Below are positions 9,635 to 17,628 of a stretch of 64,000 bases of DNA, in pieces; the stretch's first letter is position 1, and every line of letters starts with the position of its first letter. Under the pieces are notes generated by a model that worked only from the letters and a program-made list of their open reading frames with translations, had not been told where the DNA came from and did not search any database. The position numbers were made by a program, and so were the translations under genes. The stretch is from Pseudoflavitalea sp. G-6-1-2. GTDB lineage: Bacteria; Bacteroidota; Bacteroidia; Chitinophagales; Chitinophagaceae. Location of the stretch: positions 62,001 through 126,000 of the forward strand of contig NZ_JABBGB010000001.1 in NCBI RefSeq assembly GCF_012927185.1. Direction: 5' to 3'.

Positions 9635-10882
9635 CTATACCAGCGTCACTTTAGGAAATAATAATGTATCAGGTTTAAGATTTAAGCTATCCATATAGCC
9701 TTTATATAAATTATTACCCATTGAGGTTTGTTCTGAGTTTAACCAAAATTCAAATTCCGGCTCTTGATCTACTTGAACCAAACAAAGTATATCTCCTTTT
9801 TCAAAAACAGTGCTTCGAAAATTAAGTGGCTCTTCCATTTCCAGCCTCAATCGTGTTCTCATGTGGTGCTTTTCTAAGATGAATGTCACATACGGTTGAA
9901 TTATTTTCTGATAAACTTCAGACAGATGAACCCAAGCGACAGCATGTGTGTGCAAGATCACAGTCGGCATAGTATCAAGTCCATCAATCGCAAACCGAAG
10001 CATATTTGCAATTTCAACTAAAATCTTAATTGCTTGTATCTCATCGATCTGACAATTGAATATAGGAATCGGGGAAAGGGATGTATGCTTGAATCTTATT
10101 TCTTCTCCAAAATGCCTATCGTGAAAAATTTCATTTCTGAACTGGCAAAGCTCATCAAGCTGTGGGATGATTTTGTTTTTATTAAAGTCCTTTCTATCAA
10201 TTTCCAAAAATTGAAGAAGTGAACTTAACCTGCCGGGCAAGGTTTGCCTCTTATAATGTCCAAAATCTTCATTCTTTTTTACGCAGCATAACTTAATCAA
10301 GGCATTTATATAAGATTCAAGCGTCAAAAACCAAAGGCTAATTGCAGTGTGCGATTCCACGCCTGTATGTACAGTATCTTTAGCATTTTCTAACTTAGCC
10401 AGATCGTTCATTGTATAGCGAAACGCCAGTTGCAGGTGATGCTGGTAGGGCATAAATATTTTCAGATCGGGCTTTGATGTGAATAGAAAATGGGAGCCTC
10501 CAATGTTATTGTATCGGTAATCTTCCAGATAAGGCGGGTTTTCTCTTAACTCTTCCATTCTTATCACCTCTTTCTCGCGTCTTTCCTGTTCAAGCTGCAT
10601 CAAATAGTTTATCGTTTTTCCCTGCTCCAACCAATGTAATATTTCAAGCAATTCCCGTTGTGATTTCAATCTAAGGCTAAAACCTGGAGTTAGTTTGTCA
10701 AAAACTATAGTGCGAACCTCATCTGAATCTTGCTCCAGGGAAAGAATAACATCTTTATTTTTCCATTGAGTTATAATTTGCGCACGGTTAAATTCTGATT
10801 TCTCGAAAGATTCAGGTTCAAGTTGGATAAAACCATGCACTTTTAGATGTTCATCAGATGGCATAAACACATGACTCATCAT
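9635..10882 (-). CDS. Hypothetical protein with a HEPN-like RNxxxH segment
   Basis: A 415-residue soluble protein. Residues ~178-260 look like a HEPN helical bundle: a first helix ISLWFLTLESYINALIKL with Glu189, a second segment rich in LSSLLQFLEID, then FRNEIFHDRHF carrying the R-N-x3-H signature (Arg249, Asn250, His254). In active HEPN RNases these residues form the catalytic site, but the motif also occurs in inactive members. The N-terminal 110 residues and the C-terminal 140 are unassigned. It is the first gene of the AT-rich minus-strand array, 150 bases upstream of the PIN gene, and diverges from the membrane protein at 11192. Confidence 0.6.
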   Translation of the reverse strand: MMSHVFMPSDEHLKVHGFIQLEPESFEKSEFNRAQIITQWKNKDVILSLEQDSDEVRTIVFDKLTPGFSLRLKSQRELLEILHWLEQGKTINYLMQLEQERREKEVIRMEELRENPPYLEDYRYNNIGGSHFLFTSKPDLKIFMPYQHHLQLAFRYTMNDLAKLENAKDTVHTGVESHTAISLWFLTLESYINALIKLCCVKKNEDFGHYKRQTLPGRLSSLLQFLEIDRKDFNKNKIIPQLDELCQFRNEIFHDRHFGEEIRFKHTSLSPIPIFNCQIDEIQAIKILVEIANMLRFAIDGLDTMPTVILHTHAVAWVHLSEVYQKIIQPYVTFILEKHHMRTRLRLEMEEPLNFRSTVFEKGDILCLVQVDQEPEFEFWLNSEQTSMGNNLYKGYMDSLNLKPDTLLFPKVTLV

Positions 10883-11191
10883 TTTTCAATTTTTGCTAGT
10901 AATTAGGTGAATTCTCGATTTTAGTTGAAGTGGATACGAATAATCCCCTTCAGGCTTTTGCTTTATTTGATTTCTCAGCTTATAATATCGCTTTGCGCAG
11001 GCATCAGAACAGCATTGTGTAACGCTTGTCTTAGATATGAATTCCTTTTTTGCAAGATTTTCAAACTTGTAAGAATCTCATATTACTACTCATTGTTTCG
11101 CTTATTGTGTTTGGAATTCTTAAGACAAATCACAATAGACAACTTCCTAGTTTCTGTTTTGAATAAAACGAATTCTGATATATATTTCCGA
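10883..11191. other. AT-rich divergent intergenic region
   Basis: An open frame on the plus strand begins at 10925 and joins the downstream membrane protein, but its first 89 codons do not resemble the family and are followed by a textbook promoter. I read the stretch as the non-coding spacer between two divergent genes. Nothing else is recognisable. Confidence 0.5.
11158..11188 (+). promoter_or_regulatory. Bacteroidota promoter, TTTG-N19-TATATTTC
   Basis: TTTG at 11158-11161, exactly 19 bases, then TATATTTC at 11181-11188. This fits the -33/-7 consensus of the primary sigma factor with one mismatch. The ATG at 11192 follows three bases later, giving an almost leaderless transcript. Confidence 0.7.
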
Positions 11192-11620
11192 ATGTTTAAG
11201 AACCTAGCGCCCATTTTTTACATGACTCCTTTTGGTTTTATTCTTGCGTCTTTCGTTTATTCAGGCAATGATAAGAAAGACCCAATCGCTTTATTCCACC
11301 TACGACAATCCCTTGGTATATACATCACCTGTATATTTTTCTATATTATTTTCAAACTTTTCGATTCGGATTTATTCTATGGGGAAACTTCCTCAATGAT
11401 GGTACTAATCCCGCTCCTTCTTTTATGGATTTTCGGGGTGAAAACTGCAATTGACAACAAAGAAACTCCGATACCTCTTGTTGGACGTATATATCAAAAG
11501 CTTTTTTTTCATTTCTTTGTAAGAGTATTGACAGATGAGCAAGCTAACGGTATCATTGGGTATCATACCGTATCAATTTTTCAGAGTAGTGAACATAAAC
11601 TTCCTGTAAATTCCAGGTAG
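11192..11620 (+). CDS. DUF4870-like small membrane protein
   Basis: About 142 residues with three hydrophobic segments: YMTPFGFILASFVYS, LGIYITCIFFYIIFKLF and MVLIPLLLLWIFGVKTAI. The ALFHLRQSLGIY motif between the first two and the PIPLVGRIYQKLFF ending are typical of DUF4870/Tic20-like inner-membrane proteins common in Bacteroidota. The role is unknown. The ATG at 11192 is chosen over the upstream ORF start at 10925 because family similarity begins here and a promoter sits immediately before it. Like the three genes before it, it is AT-rich. Confidence 0.7.
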   Translation: MFKNLAPIFYMTPFGFILASFVYSGNDKKDPIALFHLRQSLGIYITCIFFYIIFKLFDSDLFYGETSSMMVLIPLLLLWIFGVKTAIDNKETPIPLVGRIYQKLFFHFFVRVLTDEQANGIIGYHTVSIFQSSEHKLPVNSR

Positions 11621-11663
11621 TAACTTAACAACTACAATAAGGCTAAAAAAGGCAGAGAAGGGC

Positions 11664-11691
11664 AATGAAAGGCAAATAGAATCCTTTCATT
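11664..11691. terminator. Hairpin between convergent genes
   Basis: AATGAAAGG and CCTTTCATT form a perfect 9-bp stem with a 10-base loop between the membrane protein (stop 11620) and mnmE (stop 11736). There is no clear T-run on either side, so terminator function is uncertain. Confidence 0.4.
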
Positions 11692-11735
11692 ATCAGCGTA
11701 AATCGCTTGAAAGACGCATCACCAGTACATGCAGT

Positions 11736-13121
11736 CTACTTCCCGATACAAAACTTACTAAATATATAATCCAACCTATCCTCATTCGAGATCTCTCCCG
11801 TAATCTCACCCAGATAATGCAAACACCTTCTTATATCCAGCGCCAGCAAATCACCCGGTATCTTATCATCCAATCCCCTATGTATATCCGACAACGAAGA
11901 CGCTACCTGTTGCAGCGCATGCTGATGTCTTGCATTCGTTACCACAGTACCTTCTGTCTGCACCGATCCATGCAATACCATCTCCACTAATTTTTCTTTC
12001 AACTCATCCACATTCCACTCCGATTTTGCAGATATGAAAGTGATATGTTCAAATCCTAAAAATTTCTCTTCGAGTAAAGTCTCATCAGACTTATCTGCTT
12101 TATTTCCTGCAAGCAGGAACTGAATGCTCTGCTCCTGCATATTTGCAGCAACTTCACTCAATTCATTTACACTTGTTTCATTCGCGTCGAAGAGATAGAT
12201 CACCACATCTGCCTGCCGCATTTTTTCGAGGCTTTTTTCTACTCCGATGCTTTCTATCACATCGCTCGTATGCTGACGAATACCTGCAGTATCAACCAAC
12301 CTGAACAATATCCCATCAATGTTAAGTGTCTCTTCGATTGTATCTCTTGTAGTTCCTGCTATATCACTTACGATAGCGCGGTTCTCATTGAGGAGTGTAT
12401 TGAGAAGCGTTGATTTTCCGGCATTAGGTTTTCCGATTATGGCTACCTGTACGCCATTCTTGATCACATTACCCAACTGGAATGACTGCAACAGGTGTTG
12501 CACTGTTCTTTCTGCTTCGTTGATCAGACTGAAGAATTGACTGCGATCTGCGAATTCAACATCTTCCTGTGCGAAATCGAGTTCGAGTTCGATGAGTGCG
12601 GAGAATTGCAGCATACGGTCGCGAAGTTGCTGCAGCACGGCGGAGAATCCGCCACGGATATTATGCAATGCCGCTTTGCGGGATGCTTCTGTGTTGCTGG
12701 CGATGAGATCAGCCACCGCCTCTGCCTGAACCAGATCAAGTTTGCCATGGAGAAAGGCACGTTGAGTAAACTCTCCGGGTTTGGCCAGCCTCGCGCCGCG
12801 GCTTACGCAGGATTGAATTACCTGCTGTTGAATGTAGGGCGAACCATGGCAGGAAACCTCCACTACATCTTCACCGGTATATGAGCGGGGACCTTTGAAG
12901 AGGGCCACCACTACTTCGTCCAGCACCTGATCGCCATCTTTGAGAAATCCTACGTGCAGCGTATGGCTGGGCTGCGCCTGCAGATCTTTGGAAGGGAAGA
13001 GCTCATTCACCACTCTGAAGGCATCTGAACCGCTTAGCCTGATCACACCGATTGCCCCGATACCTGTGGGGGTAGCGAGTGCAACAATTGTATCATCCCA
13101 TCCTGACAGCTTTCCCAGCAT
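11736..13121 (-). CDS. mnmE: tRNA uridine-5-carboxymethylaminomethyl(34) synthesis GTPase MnmE
   Basis: 461 residues, the normal family length. With MnmG it modifies the wobble uridine of several tRNAs. The N-terminal formyl-THF-binding domain (ATPTGIGAIGVIRLSG), a helical domain, and the inserted G domain are all present: P-loop GKPNAGKSTLLN, switch DTAGIR, NKAD, and the helical C-terminus ending FCIGK with the catalytic Cys. It appears to be a single-gene unit. A TACTTTTG -7 box lies 17 bases before the start. Confidence 0.98.
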   Translation of the reverse strand: MLGKLSGWDDTIVALATPTGIGAIGVIRLSGSDAFRVVNELFPSKDLQAQPSHTLHVGFLKDGDQVLDEVVVALFKGPRSYTGEDVVEVSCHGSPYIQQQVIQSCVSRGARLAKPGEFTQRAFLHGKLDLVQAEAVADLIASNTEASRKAALHNIRGGFSAVLQQLRDRMLQFSALIELELDFAQEDVEFADRSQFFSLINEAERTVQHLLQSFQLGNVIKNGVQVAIIGKPNAGKSTLLNTLLNENRAIVSDIAGTTRDTIEETLNIDGILFRLVDTAGIRQHTSDVIESIGVEKSLEKMRQADVVIYLFDANETSVNELSEVAANMQEQSIQFLLAGNKADKSDETLLEEKFLGFEHITFISAKSEWNVDELKEKLVEMVLHGSVQTEGTVVTNARHQHALQQVASSLSDIHRGLDDKIPGDLLALDIRRCLHYLGEITGEISNEDRLDYIFSKFCIGK

Positions 13122-13137
13122 ACGATTTGTATTTCGG

Positions 13138-13145
13138 CAAAAGTA
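13138..13145 (-). promoter_or_regulatory. -7 promoter box TACTTTTG of mnmE
   Basis: An exact match to TAnnTTTG on the minus strand, 16 bases upstream of the mnmE ATG at 13121. No good -33 TTTG is visible at the usual spacing. Confidence 0.5.
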
Positions 13146-13157
13146 AGACGGAAGGCG

Positions 13158-13195
13158 TAAAAAAATCCTTTCTGCCTTTTACCGGCAGAAAGGAT
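13158..13195 (-). terminator. Rho-independent terminator of the distal tonB gene
   Basis: ATCCTTTCTGCC and its exact complement (12 bp) enclose a 7-base loop and run into seven T residues on the minus strand, 26 bases after the stop at 13221. It isolates the ton cluster from mnmE. Confidence 0.9.
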
Positions 13196-13220
13196 CGGAA
13201 AGGTTAGCGATTAGAATATG

Positions 13221-14045
13221 CTATTCGATGTTCAGTTTAAACCCGATCGGCTGGCGTTTGTATGATTTTACCTTGTTTTTGTTTTGAACGGCCGGAATCC
13301 ATTTACCGCTTTTTCTGATCACGCGAACAGCTTCTGCACGCAATTCTTCGGGGCCACTGATGGCTTCTACATCAGAGACATTGCCTTCTTTGTCCACGAT
13401 GAACTGAACCATTACAGTACCCTGAATTTCACTATCCTGTGCATCCTGCGGGTAGCGGATGTTTTTGTACAGGTATCGCTGCCAGGCAGCGGTTCCGCCG
13501 GGGTATTCAGACTCGATCTCTACTTTCATGAAAGGCTCGTCTGATTCTACTTTTTGGGGAGCTTCGATAATTCCTTTGCCTATTGCATCGGCCTGGGGAG
13601 GAGGTACAATATTGTCGTCTTTTACGCCATCCTGGTTGGTGTTGCCGATTTTTACGTCTTCCAGTTCAGCTACTTCGGGTGGTTTTTCATCTGGCTTCAC
13701 CTGATCGTCTGGCTTGATGATAGGGGCAACAAACTGCTTCATCTCGATCTGCTTTGGCGGCTCTGGCGGCTTGGGGGGAGGTGGGGGCGGAAGTTTTTCC
13801 GGTTCTTCAATTTTGGCGAGTTTCTGATCGTCGGGGATAACGATCATTTTTATCTGGTGTTCACCGGGTCGGTTGCCGAGCAACATCGAACCAACAAAGA
13901 GGAGAATGATGGTACCGGTGGCGGCGAGGCTAAGGAGCATGCGGCGTTTATAAGTTTTGCGTAACTCATAAGCTCCGTAAGTTTTGTTCCTGCCTTCGAA
14001 CACGATGTCCAGTACATCTGCGGTTAGAATTTTAGCAAGTTCCAT
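13221..14045 (-). CDS. Energy transducer TonB (paralogue 1)
   Basis: 274 residues. The N-terminus carries VLDIVFEGRNKTYGAYELR, a motif shared by all three TonB proteins of this window. A transmembrane helix follows at ~36-57, then a proline-rich periplasmic spacer (LPPPPPPKPPEPPKQ) and a C-terminal TonB domain from ~180 (EYPGGTAAWQRYL, VQFIVDKEGNVSDVEAI). It passes proton-motive energy from ExbB/ExbD to outer-membrane receptors. It lies downstream of the paralogue at 14185, with a terminator between them, so it probably has its own promoter in the 139-base gap or depends on read-through. Confidence 0.95.
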   Translation of the reverse strand: MELAKILTADVLDIVFEGRNKTYGAYELRKTYKRRMLLSLAATGTIILLFVGSMLLGNRPGEHQIKMIVIPDDQKLAKIEEPEKLPPPPPPKPPEPPKQIEMKQFVAPIIKPDDQVKPDEKPPEVAELEDVKIGNTNQDGVKDDNIVPPPQADAIGKGIIEAPQKVESDEPFMKVEIESEYPGGTAAWQRYLYKNIRYPQDAQDSEIQGTVMVQFIVDKEGNVSDVEAISGPEELRAEAVRVIRKSGKWIPAVQNKNKVKSYKRQPIGFKLNIE

Positions 14046-14131
14046 GGCAATATGATTTGTCTATAAGACGCACCAGTACTGCATTTCCACAGATTTTGAA
14101 TCAATTTTCGAATATACTTCGACGTAATAAA

Positions 14132-14161
14132 AAAACCCTTTCGCTTACACGAAAGGGTTTT
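14132..14161 (-). terminator. Terminator between the two tonB paralogues
   Basis: A perfect 12-bp stem (AAAACCCTTTCG and its complement, 6-base loop) followed on the minus strand by a T-rich run. It stands 23 bases after the stop of the tonB gene at 14185. Confidence 0.9.
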
Positions 14162-14184
14162 GAATATGCTTTACTTTTTCAGTC

Positions 14185-15021
14185 TTAACCTTCAGTTTCG
14201 AGACGGAAGACGATCGGTTGCTTCTTGTAGGATTTCACCTTACGACCGTTCTGTACAGCAGGTTCCCATTTACCGCTCTTCTTGATTACGCGGATGGCTT
14301 CTGCTCTCAGTTCTTCGGGGCCGCTGATGGCTTCCACTTCTGATACCATACCTTCTTTGTCTACGATGAACTGGATTACCACTGTACCCTGAACCTCGTT
14401 ATCGATAGCTTCCTGAGGATAACGGAGTGTTTTGTTCAGGTAACGTTGCCAGGCTGCAGCACCGCCGGGATATTCTGATTCGATCTCCACTTTGGTGAAG
14501 GTCTTATCCCAGTCTTCTTCAACTTTTTTGGGTGCTTCAACCACACCTTTACCGGCATCTTCTACCGGGGGTGCAACGATACCTTCATCTTTCACACCTT
14601 CCTGATTCACGGTACCGATTTTGGTTTCTTCCAGTTTTTCTACTTCTGGTGGCTTTTCATCTTCCTTTACTTCCTCATCTTTTACGATTTTGGGAGGAGT
14701 GAATTTAGCCATTTCAACCTTAGGTGGTTCTGGTGGTTTTGGGGGAGGCGGAGGTGGCGGTTCTTCCCGCTTTTCTTCCTGTTTGATCTCCTCCAACTGC
14801 ACGTCCTGCACCACCATCTCCTTAGCGTCGTCCTTCTTATTGAAGGAGTTGGCAAGGATGTAACCTGCGAACAGCAGGATACAAACCGATGCTGTACTGA
14901 TAAGCGCGATACTCAGGCGCTTATTGTACGATTTACGCAGTTGATAAGCACCATAATCCTTGTTTCGTCCGTCGAAGACGATATCAAGAATATCAGCGCT
15001 TAATATTTTATTGGTTTCCAT
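14185..15021 (-). CDS. Energy transducer TonB (paralogue 2)
   Basis: 278 residues with the same design as its neighbour: ILDIVFDGRNKDYGAYQLR at the N-terminus, a membrane helix at ~36-58, a spacer with EEPPPPPPPKPPEPPK, and a TonB C-domain (EYPGGAAAWQRYL, IQFIVDKEGMVSEVEAI). It is the last gene of the exbB-exbD-exbD-tonB run, 55 bases after the second exbD, so it is the likely main partner of that motor. The close similarity to paralogue 1 over the whole length indicates a local tandem duplication. Confidence 0.96.
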   Translation of the reverse strand: METNKILSADILDIVFDGRNKDYGAYQLRKSYNKRLSIALISTASVCILLFAGYILANSFNKKDDAKEMVVQDVQLEEIKQEEKREEPPPPPPPKPPEPPKVEMAKFTPPKIVKDEEVKEDEKPPEVEKLEETKIGTVNQEGVKDEGIVAPPVEDAGKGVVEAPKKVEEDWDKTFTKVEIESEYPGGAAAWQRYLNKTLRYPQEAIDNEVQGTVVIQFIVDKEGMVSEVEAISGPEELRAEAIRVIKKSGKWEPAVQNGRKVKSYKKQPIVFRLETEG

Positions 15022-15076
15022 ACTTGTTCTTTGTTAAAAGATGCAATGAATGTTCGATTCCATATGAAACTCACCA

Positions 15077-15613
15077 CTATTTGCCGGCATTTTCAGTTGC
15101 CTTCATCAGTTGGAGCTCCACATCAACGATATCCACCAATGCATAGCGTTTTACCTCGTTGATCGCCATCTCGTCCAGAATATCTACTGTGTTTTTGTAA
15201 GTAGATTCAGGACCTGCCTTGATCACAACAACGAAGTCTTCCGGATTGGTGCTTTTCTTCTTGGTGATGATTTCCTGGCGGATATCTTTAAAGCCGGAGC
15301 TTTTGAAGTTTGATCCGTCTGGGAGAAGTTCACCTTCGTAGTAGAACACACCATTGTCTTTTCCAAGCATGATGGTGAGTGCACCGGACGACTTAACCTT
15401 GTTCTGATCTTCAGGTTTTTCCGTGTCTTTCGGCAGGAAAAGCCTCATAGCAGTAGGTTCGCTCATGGTAGTCGTGAAAATGAAGAACGTAATCAGGAGA
15501 AAACCCAGGTCCACCATGGGAGTAAGGTCTACTCTTGTAGAGAGCTTCTTCCCTTTCTTGACGCCTGGCCCCTTCTTATGTCCCCCACCCGACGAGGTAT
15601 CCATTTCTGCCAT
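15077..15613 (-). CDS. exbD: ExbD/TolR-family biopolymer transport protein (second copy)
   Basis: 178 residues. A basic cytoplasmic N-terminus (KKGPGVKKGKKLSTR) leads into the single membrane helix VDLTPMVDLGFLLITFFIF. Asp35 in that helix is the expected proton-binding residue. The periplasmic domain is longer than in Escherichia coli ExbD (141 residues) and contains a Bacteroidota-type insert. It follows the first exbD by 29 bases. Two ExbD types in one cluster are usual for this phylum and probably form a mixed stator core. Confidence 0.95.
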   Translation of the reverse strand: MAEMDTSSGGGHKKGPGVKKGKKLSTRVDLTPMVDLGFLLITFFIFTTTMSEPTAMRLFLPKDTEKPEDQNKVKSSGALTIMLGKDNGVFYYEGELLPDGSNFKSSGFKDIRQEIITKKKSTNPEDFVVVIKAGPESTYKNTVDILDEMAINEVKRYALVDIVDVELQLMKATENAGK

Positions 15614-15642
15614 ATCGCAATATTTTTAAATTAATAATAGAT

Positions 15643-16317
15643 TTACTCAGCGTCTGTGGCCTTACCAGGATTGCGCTGGTTAGTTTTCCAGAGATCAGTT
15701 CCTTCCGGTACGCCCTGAGGGTCGGTTACCATAGAGAATTTGAAGATCTCATTCTTTTTCAACGCCGTCATAATTCCTTTGAATACAGGATATTTTGCGT
15801 CGTTGTCTCCTTTCAGCAACAGATTCATTTTCTTTCCCTGATAAGCGCTTTGCACTGCTCTAACCCACATTTCCATCTCGTTATTGGCAGTATCCGTTAC
15901 CGGAATACCTGGAGATTTAAAGTTTTTAACCTGGTCTGGGGTCAGTTGCAGGAAGGACTTCAGTTGAGAAAACGGTACACCAATGTAAGATGAAGGCGCC
16001 AGCCATGACTTCTTTTCTGCGGCAGTGAGACTCAGCCCTTTCCACTGATCGATCAGATCAATGACAGCTTCTTTCTCATCCTTGTCTTCATCCCCTAAAG
16101 AAATATAAGCCTTGCCTTCTTTATCCATGGTGATCAACACCACATTCTTGTTATCCACAACCTTGGTGGATACAGATTTAGGCGTTGTAACAGCCAGAGC
16201 ATCAGATGCTTTGAACTTAGTTGTAAGGATGAAAAACGACAGCAAAAGAAAAGCCACGTCGCACATAGCGGTCATATCTACAGAGGTGCTCTTCCGTGGG
16301 ACTTTAACTCTTGGCAT
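15643..16317 (-). CDS. exbD: ExbD/TolR-family biopolymer transport protein (first copy)
   Basis: 224 residues. The N-terminus MPRVKVPRKSTSVDMTAMCD enters the membrane helix with the conserved Asp20 (CDVAFLLLSFFILTT). The periplasmic part is about 80 residues longer than in enterobacterial ExbD, with an additional segment around residues 85-150 (WLAPSSYIGVPFSQLKSFL). It is the second gene of the ton motor operon, 137 bases after exbB. Confidence 0.94.
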   Translation of the reverse strand: MPRVKVPRKSTSVDMTAMCDVAFLLLSFFILTTKFKASDALAVTTPKSVSTKVVDNKNVVLITMDKEGKAYISLGDEDKDEKEAVIDLIDQWKGLSLTAAEKKSWLAPSSYIGVPFSQLKSFLQLTPDQVKNFKSPGIPVTDTANNEMEMWVRAVQSAYQGKKMNLLLKGDNDAKYPVFKGIMTALKKNEIFKFSMVTDPQGVPEGTDLWKTNQRNPGKATDAE

Positions 16318-16454
16318 GATGTAATAGTTTCAATTTGTTTTAAGATGCTTATTCAGCCAATTTCCATATCACCATTTCCGTAGGGTCTGATTTTTTTTAC
16401 GGTTTGAAGGCAAAAAGAGATGCAGACAGATAGAACAGGTGATGCTCGTTCTCC

Positions 16455-17315
16455 TTATTTATAGAGAGAAGCGAAGCTTTGGGTTAAAGTGAAACCAGAC
16501 TCATCGATACCGTAAGTGATTGCGTCGATTCTTGTAGTAAAGATGTTGTAGAAGATGATCGCCACAGCTGAAGTACCGATACCCAGTGCTGTGTTATACA
16601 GAGCCTCAGAGATACCGCGTGACAGTTCAGCAGCTGCTGCACCACCACCTTCAGTACCGAGGGCAGAGAATGAAGTGATCATACCAATTACAGTACCAAG
16701 CAGACCTACGAGGGTAGCTACTGATGCAATTGTAGAAAGGAACACGAGGTTCTTCTCGAGCATTGGCAGTTCCAGTGCAGTTGCTTCTTCAACTTCTTTC
16801 TGAATAGCCAGTACTTTCTGCTCAGTGTCAAGCTCAGTGTTAGACATCATTTCTTTGTACTTGCGGAGGCCGGCTTTCATTACATTACCAACACTTCCTT
16901 TTTGTTTGTCGCACTCAGAAATAGCCTGATCAACATTTTTGTTAGCCAGGTGATATTGTACTTTGCGGATGAACTCAGCAATGTTACCTGAACCGGTAGC
17001 TTTTGTGATGGTCAGCGCGCGCTCGATTACGAATGTTACTACGATGAGGAACAGGGCGATCAGGAAAGGCACGATGATACCACCTTCATACATTTTTACA
17101 ATGCCACTCTTTGGTCCTTGGTGATGAGGCCAGAATCCGCCATTAGGGTCGGGTTTAGCAAAGTTACCGTCAGCACCCAGAACAAATCTCCAGATTACAT
17201 AACCAGCGATGATACAAATCACCGGAGCCAGCCAGGAAATAGAGTTGCTTCTCTTTTTGGGTTGAACCGATGTACTACTCTTCACGGGAGTGGCAGTTGG
17301 TTTTGTCTCAGCCAT
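16455..17315 (-). CDS. exbB: MotA/TolQ/ExbB proton channel family protein
   Basis: 286 residues with membrane helices near 27-46, 79-97, 195-220 and 240-258. The family core TIASVATLVGLLGTVIGMI and the following ALGTEGGGAAAAELSRGISEAL are present. It forms the pentameric channel that uses the proton gradient to drive TonB. It is the first gene of the minus-strand cluster exbB-exbD-exbD-tonB. The extra N-terminal helix preceded by a Lys/Thr-rich tail is common in Bacteroidota versions. Confidence 0.95.
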   Translation of the reverse strand: MAETKPTATPVKSSTSVQPKKRSNSISWLAPVICIIAGYVIWRFVLGADGNFAKPDPNGGFWPHHQGPKSGIVKMYEGGIIVPFLIALFLIVVTFVIERALTITKATGSGNIAEFIRKVQYHLANKNVDQAISECDKQKGSVGNVMKAGLRKYKEMMSNTELDTEQKVLAIQKEVEEATALELPMLEKNLVFLSTIASVATLVGLLGTVIGMITSFSALGTEGGGAAAAELSRGISEALYNTALGIGTSAVAIIFYNIFTTRIDAITYGIDESGFTLTQSFASLYK

Positions 17316-17628
17316 GATTGTTTGTTTTTTTTAGTGTTTGAAAAAAATTTAAGTCTATCTGTAGTTAAAATTCGGCCCACAATTCTAACGAAATCTAATT
17401 TTTTTCCAACATTTTAATTGGAAAATATTTTCGTCAAAGGCTCACAAGATAAGGAATTTAGTGTATGAGGTGCTAAAAATAAGGCAATTGGTTGAATAAA
17501 ACCGCGTGCTTTCTGATCTTAATTTAAAAAGCATTTAACCCAACAATCTTTTTTGACCATTGGTGTAATCCATCGCGCCGTTAAGAAGCTGCTTTCATTA
17601 ACTTCAGTTCTTTAAAACTAATTCAAAC
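17316..17628. other. Divergent promoter region between exbB and the metalloprotease
   Basis: 313 AT-rich bases with no gene. It must contain promoters for both directions, but I could not find a convincing TTTG-N19-TAnnTTTG pair on either strand. No clear inverted repeats were seen. Confidence 0.4.

Noticed and set aside
10925-11191. In-frame extension upstream of the DUF4870-like gene
   Set aside because: The extra 89 codons do not resemble the family and contain a perfect-spacing promoter directly before the ATG at 11192.
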